A stretch of 34,052 nucleotides of DNA, taken from assembly GCA_020057115.1 (NCBI GenBank), contig JAGVGJ010000033.1:1-34052 (forward strand). Reading direction: 5' to 3'. Positions 30,546-34,052 of the stretch are shown piece by piece (position 1 is the stretch's first letter; each line of letters opens with the position of its first letter). The translations under genes and the position numbers were made by a program. This DNA is from Candidatus Omnitrophota bacterium (GTDB lineage Bacteria > Omnitrophota > Gorgyraeia > 2-01-FULL-45-10). The notes below the pieces were generated by a model, which worked only from the letters and a program-made list of their open reading frames with translations, was not told where the DNA came from and ran no database searches.

Positions 30546-31808
30546 CTAACCGCCCCTTGAAGTGAGCATCAGGAATGTGAGAGCCAGCGTCAATGTGACC
30601 GTTATCACGACTGTCGCCCATGCGACTAAATTAAAGAACCTGGAATTACGGTATTGCCCCATCAGGTGTTTGTCATTTATGAGTATAAGCATGAATACCA
30701 GGACGAACGGCAAAAAGACAGAATTCGCCACCTGCGAAAGGAGCATCACCTTGATAAGATTTATCTGCGGGAACATTATGACTCCCGCGCCTATGACTAT
30801 GAGAGCGGTGAATAGAAAATAGAATTCCGGGGCCTCTTTAAGCCTCTTATCGACTCCCGTCTCCCAACCTAAGCCTTCGCAGACCGAATAAGCGGTGGCA
30901 AGAGGCAGTATCATGGCTGCAAATACGGACGCGTTCAAAAGGCCGAATGCAAAAAGCGTCGAGCAATAATTACCCGCCAGCGGTTTCAGCGCAAGCGCGG
31001 CGTCTTTGGCCGTCTCTATCCTGACCCCGTTCTTGAATAAAGTAGCCGCGCATGCGATTATTATGAATATAGCGACGACATTAACGACTATTCCGCCTAT
31101 TATGGTATCAAGCCTCGCGTACTTGTAGTCCTTTATGCTTATCCCTTTTTCTACAACGGTCGATTGCTGGTAGAACTGCATCCACGGCGCTATAGTCGTT
31201 CCTATGATACCCATTATCATGATGATCATGTCCTGCCTGAAAGAGAATGATGGCTTTATGAGTTCTTTTCCTACCGACATCCATGTCGGGTGCACGAGGA
31301 ACCCTGTTATGATATATGACAGATAAAATACGCATGCCCACAGGAAGACCTTCTCGACAGATTTATATGTCCCCTTGACCACCACCCACCATATTATGAC
31401 CGCGGCTATCGGCAGGGATATGTATTTAGTTATGCCGAATATCTCGCAGCTTGCGGCTATGCCTGAGAATTCGCTTATGGTGTTAGTGAGATTCGAGAAT
31501 AGGAATACGAGCATTGCATAGAATGTTACCTTGACCCCGAACTTCTCCCTGATGAGATCTGCAAGCCCTTTTCCCGTCACCACGCCCATCCTGCAGCACA
31601 TCTCCTGTATTACGATGAGCGCAAGGGCCATCGGTATGAAGATCCATAATGTGGAATACCCGAAATGGGCGCCGGCTACCGAATATGTGGTTATGCCGCC
31701 GGCATCGTTATCGACATTGGCCGTGATTATGCCCGGCCCCATCACGCTTAAGAATATAAGTATATTCTTCCACCGTGACGGCTTTCTTATGTTTTCATGC
31801 GGGCTCAT
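30546..31808 (-). CDS. Nramp-superfamily transporter with altered metal site
   Basis: The 420-residue inner-membrane protein has about 11 helices and the Nramp fold signature GPGIITANVDNDAGG (24-38). The canonical helix-1 motif DPGN aligns with D35-A-G-G38, so the metal-binding Asn is Gly. The helix-6 motif MPH aligns with A207-P-W, so the metal-binding Met is Ala. Loss of the Met sulfur ligand is expected to reduce preference for Mn/Fe and has been linked to Mg or other hard cations in Nramp-related proteins. It lies 6 bases after the MgtE_N-CBS gene, which supports a magnesium-related role. Confidence 0.9.
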   Translation of the reverse strand: MSPHENIRKPSRWKNILIFLSVMGPGIITANVDNDAGGITTYSVAGAHFGYSTLWIFIPMALALIVIQEMCCRMGVVTGKGLADLIREKFGVKVTFYAMLVFLFSNLTNTISEFSGIAASCEIFGITKYISLPIAAVIIWWVVVKGTYKSVEKVFLWACVFYLSYIITGFLVHPTWMSVGKELIKPSFSFRQDMIIMIMGIIGTTIAPWMQFYQQSTVVEKGISIKDYKYARLDTIIGGIVVNVVAIFIIIACAATLFKNGVRIETAKDAALALKPLAGNYCSTLFAFGLLNASVFAAMILPLATAYSVCEGLGWETGVDKRLKEAPEFYFLFTALIVIGAGVIMFPQINLIKVMLLSQVANSVFLPFVLVFMLILINDKHLMGQYRNSRFFNLVAWATVVITVTLTLALTFLMLTSRGG

Positions 31809-31814
31809 GATGTA

Positions 31815-33146
31815 TTATATTCCTTTGGGCAGGCGGGTTTTCTTTCTCCAGGCGATAGCTATTACCTGGCTCAATACGTCGTCCATCGCCACAACGCCAT
31901 GCAGCACTTTATTCTCGTCGATAACCGGGATATAGGATATTTTATATTTATCCATTAAGTAAGCCACCTCTTTAACGCTGTTATTCAGATATACATAAAC
32001 CGTTTTCGGCAGGACCATCTTCAGGACCGACTCTTTTGAGTCTTCAAACAGGAGCCTCCTTAAAGATGTCACGCCTTTGAGATGGTTCTTATCGTCTATA
32101 ATGTAAATATACGGGACGAGGTCCATATCTTTTGTCTGGCTCTTGATGAATTCTATCGCCTCTGCGACCGTAACCGTTTCGCTCATTGAGACAAAATCCG
32201 TTGTCATGAGCCCGCCTGCGGAATCACTCGAATACCCCAAAAGATCCGATAGTTTTTTCGCCCTATGCGACTCTATTAAAGTAAGAAGGTTCTTAACCGT
32301 ATTCTGGGGCAAGCCTTCCAATAGATCCGCCGCTTCATCCGAAGACATGTTACCGACTATTTGGGCAAGCTCTTTCTTGTCGAGCTCCTTTACTATGGCC
32401 TTCTGCTCCTCCAAGTCAAGGTTCTCAAAAAGCTTGGCTTTGGTCTTCAGGTCCAGCGTCCTGAACATCGCCATCCTCTGCCCGGGCGTAAGGTCGAATA
32501 TTATCTCTCCGAGGTCTGCGGCAGGTATCGCCTGCAGCTGCTTCTGAGATACCGACAGCTTCATGGTCATGCTCGCGGGATTTATCGTGACCGGCTGGAC
32601 GGACTTCCATGAGACAAGGTTCTCGGTCTTAAGATATTTTGAATTTTTATTTATCATTTTCACCATAGCATCTACGGCCGATTCCCATCCGAGCCTGTGC
32701 ATAAGGCTCCTCATCCCTATATCGACGTGCGCGAGCACCAGGTCCCGTTCGACCTTCAATAGATGCAGGTCATTCACGCGACGCACCTTGTGGTTGAACG
32801 TATCGACGACCTGCTGGTCCATGATATCTCTCTTCAGGAGAAATTCCATATCTTTAATAGCCGTCTTGAACTTGATATCCGAGGCTTTGACTTTTAGCAT
32901 GATATCGTCTTCTATCGAAAGAACGTCGGACCATGGGACTACGGCATACATCCTGTTAACGAACCCTTTCCTGATTATAAGATGGTCCACCTTGGGATAT
33001 ATTTCGCCTGTCTTTACCGATATATCCCACACGTTCCCTACGAACTTATCTTCGCAGTCGCGTATGTCTTTCTCCAGGATATCGGAAAGATGGAGGAACA
33101 TCGCCGCGGCTTTCGCCTTGGCATCTTCGATCAAGTTTATTACCAT
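31815..33146 (-). CDS. soluble MgtE_N-CBS protein with PRC-like N-terminus
   Basis: The 443 residues begin with a PRC-barrel-like region (about 15-165, KFVGNVWDISVKTGEIYPKVDHLII). An MgtE_N helical domain follows (about 215-315, with GQRMAMFRTLD, ELAQIVGNMSSDEAADLLEGLP), then a CBS pair (about 320-435, YSSDSAGGLMTTDFVSMSETVTVAEAI, ISYIPVIDENKVLHGVVAMDDVL). The membrane channel domain of MgtE is absent. In MgtE these domains sense Mg and gate the pore; here they may gate or regulate the adjacent Nramp-like transporter. It follows the TPR-like gene by 14 bases. Confidence 0.93.
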   Translation of the reverse strand: MVINLIEDAKAKAAAMFLHLSDILEKDIRDCEDKFVGNVWDISVKTGEIYPKVDHLIIRKGFVNRMYAVVPWSDVLSIEDDIMLKVKASDIKFKTAIKDMEFLLKRDIMDQQVVDTFNHKVRRVNDLHLLKVERDLVLAHVDIGMRSLMHRLGWESAVDAMVKMINKNSKYLKTENLVSWKSVQPVTINPASMTMKLSVSQKQLQAIPAADLGEIIFDLTPGQRMAMFRTLDLKTKAKLFENLDLEEQKAIVKELDKKELAQIVGNMSSDEAADLLEGLPQNTVKNLLTLIESHRAKKLSDLLGYSSDSAGGLMTTDFVSMSETVTVAEAIEFIKSQTKDMDLVPYIYIIDDKNHLKGVTSLRRLLFEDSKESVLKMVLPKTVYVYLNNSVKEVAYLMDKYKISYIPVIDENKVLHGVVAMDDVLSQVIAIAWRKKTRLPKGI

Positions 33147-33160
33147 GTCTTCCTGTTATT

Positions 33161-34052
33161 TTAATGGCTGAGAGTTATCTTCTCGTGCAGCTGCCTATCC
33201 TTCTCTTCGCGCAGGACCTTCTTTTCGTATGCCGGCTTCTTCACTTTTATCTTTCTCAGGTACTGCTTCGCTTCGATATGGTCCGGATCAAGCGCCAGTA
33301 TCTCTGTGAACGCGCTTTCGGCAAGGTCATACTGCTCGGTAGAATAGAATGCGACTGCTGTCTTATAAAGGGAGTATATCCTCTCTTTAAATCTCTTCTT
33401 CTGCGTCTTGGCTATCTCTTTATCGGCTTTCTTCACGCGCTTCTTCTCCGTCTTTTCCACGCGATCAGCCGCTTCTTGGGCCAAGGCATCTTTACGCTTT
33501 AATTCAGCCTCGATCTTTGCTTTCGCTTTAGCCGATTTTTCATCTTTGATCTTCTCTTCACGCTCATTCTTTGCAAGCGCCTTTTCAGCTGCCTCTTTTC
33601 TTATTCTCTCTTCTTTTTCAATACGAGCATCTTCTTTGGCTTTATGGTCGGCTTCCAACTTTGCCTGACGATCGGCTTTTTCCTTTTCTCTTGCCTGGCG
33701 GTCAGCTTCAAGCTTTGCCTTGCGCTCTTGTTCTTTAGTTTGTAGCTCTTCTTGTCTCTTTGCTTCAGCTTGGCTGCGGGCTGTCTCTTTAGCCGCTAAT
33801 TCTTCCTGGCGGGATTTCTCTTTGGCGGCGAGCTCTTCCTGTCTTTTTGCTTCAGCTTCTTCTTTAGCCTTTTGTCTAGCCTCTTTTTCGGCCTGGAGGG
33901 TTGCAGCTTCTTCCTGGCGGGTTTTTTCTCTTGCCGCTTTTTCAGCCTCTAGCTTTGCTTCTCTATCTTTACGGTCCTGCTCTAGTTTTGCTTGGCGCTC
34001 GGCCTTGGCCTGTTCTCTTGCCTGGCGGTCAGCTTCAAGCTTTGCCTTGCGA
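33161..34052 (-). CDS. Lys/Glu/Ala-rich repeat protein with TPR-like end (5' partial)
   Basis: The frame is open from the TAA at 33161-33163 to the right edge of the window without any stop, so the true start lies outside. The visible roughly 296 codons are mostly charged heptad-like sequence (repeats of AKLEADRQAREK, RQEELAAKEK and variants), a long single helix or coiled coil. The last 75 residues include a TPR-like pair, SLYKTAVAFYSTEQYDLAESAFTEILALDPDHIEAKQYL. A 39-base exact repeat (33686-33724 and 34013-34051) shows recent internal duplication. The internal TTG at 33658 is not the start. No family is recognised. Confidence 0.8.
   Translation of the reverse strand, partial: RKAKLEADRQAREQAKAERQAKLEQDRKDREAKLEAEKAAREKTRQEEAATLQAEKEARQKAKEEAEAKRQEELAAKEKSRQEELAAKETARSQAEAKRQEELQTKEQERKAKLEADRQAREKEKADRQAKLEADHKAKEDARIEKEERIRKEAAEKALAKNEREEKIKDEKSAKAKAKIEAELKRKDALAQEAADRVEKTEKKRVKKADKEIAKTQKKRFKERIYSLYKTAVAFYSTEQYDLAESAFTEILALDPDHIEAKQYLRKIKVKKPAYEKKVLREEKDRQLHEKITLSH
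33686..33724. repeat. 39-bp direct repeat, copy 1
   Basis: This stretch is identical to 34013-34051, 327 bases (109 codons) away and in the same frame. It encodes ...RKAKLEADRQARE. It points to duplication of a unit of about 109 residues within the charged repeat protein. Confidence 0.85.
34013..34051. repeat. 39-bp direct repeat, copy 2
   Basis: This is the second exact copy of the 33686-33724 sequence, ending one base from the window edge. More copies may lie beyond the edge. Confidence 0.85.

Noticed and set aside
33158-33658. Taking the internal TTG at 33658 as the start of the last protein
   Set aside because: The frame continues without a stop to the window edge with the same repeat composition, so the start is outside the window.
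33161-34052. The repetitive region as a CRISPR array
   Set aside because: The repeats are in-frame coding repeats of a charged protein with irregular units, not identical repeats with unique spacers.

Overview
This 34-kb window reads as chromosomal DNA of an uncultivated-type Gram-negative bacterium, densely packed with about 28 genes. Apart from a possible 65-base tail at the left edge, every gene lies on the minus strand, so transcription runs from high to low coordinates. Taxonomy is inferred from gene content only: two GH57 enzymes beside a DUF4912 protein, a eukaryote-type hexokinase, an OprB-like porin, a lipoprotein signal and many Lys/Glu/Ala-rich proteins. Candidatus Omnitrophota (OP3) or a neighbouring phylum would fit. 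I see no rRNA, tRNA, CRISPR array, transposase or phage gene.

The genes fall into four compact transcription units. (D) From beyond the right edge to 27712: a Lys/Glu/Ala-rich TPR-like protein (partial), a soluble MgtE_N-CBS protein, an Nramp-like transporter with an altered metal site, a DUF502 membrane protein, a DUF21-CBS (CNNM/CorC type) protein and an MFS transporter. It ends in a terminator hairpin at 27689-27708. (C) 27605 to 23123 is a nickel regulon: nikR, an OprB-like porin, cbiM, a PDGLE/CbiN-like gene, cbiQ and cbiO with a His-rich tail. It ends in a terminator at 23087-23101. Two NikR-box-like sites precede nikR and the porin.

(B) 22918 to 10361: a secreted or anchored Pro/Glu/Lys-rich repeat protein, an RluA-type pseudouridine synthase, hexokinase, a five-PAS protein, a four-PAS histidine kinase, a single-domain response regulator, DNA polymerase IV, two tandem HI0933-type flavoproteins and Maf. 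Several stop/start codons overlap. A sigma70-like promoter sits at 22969-22996.

(A) 10230 to 194 is an alpha-glucan (glycogen-type) operon with a near-consensus promoter (10281-10309) and a strong terminator (141-178). Its order is GT4 glycosyltransferase, DUF4912 protein, GH57 branching enzyme, second GH57 enzyme, a large lipoprotein with a probable alpha/alpha-toroid domain, a receiver-YvcK fusion, and a membrane-anchored coiled-coil protein whose best start codon is followed at once by TAA.

Functionally, unit A should make and remodel a branched alpha-glucan under a UDP-sugar-sensing YvcK-type factor. Unit B can return glucose to metabolism through hexokinase and carries a soluble multi-PAS signalling pathway. 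Unit C imports Ni or Co under NikR control. Unit D looks devoted to Mg or other divalent cations. The most unusual points are the REC-YvcK fusion within a complete alpha-glucan operon, a REP-like palindrome that supplies the ribosome-binding site and start codon of the MFS gene, the NikR-box pair bracketing nikR and a porin, and the eukaryote-type hexokinase.
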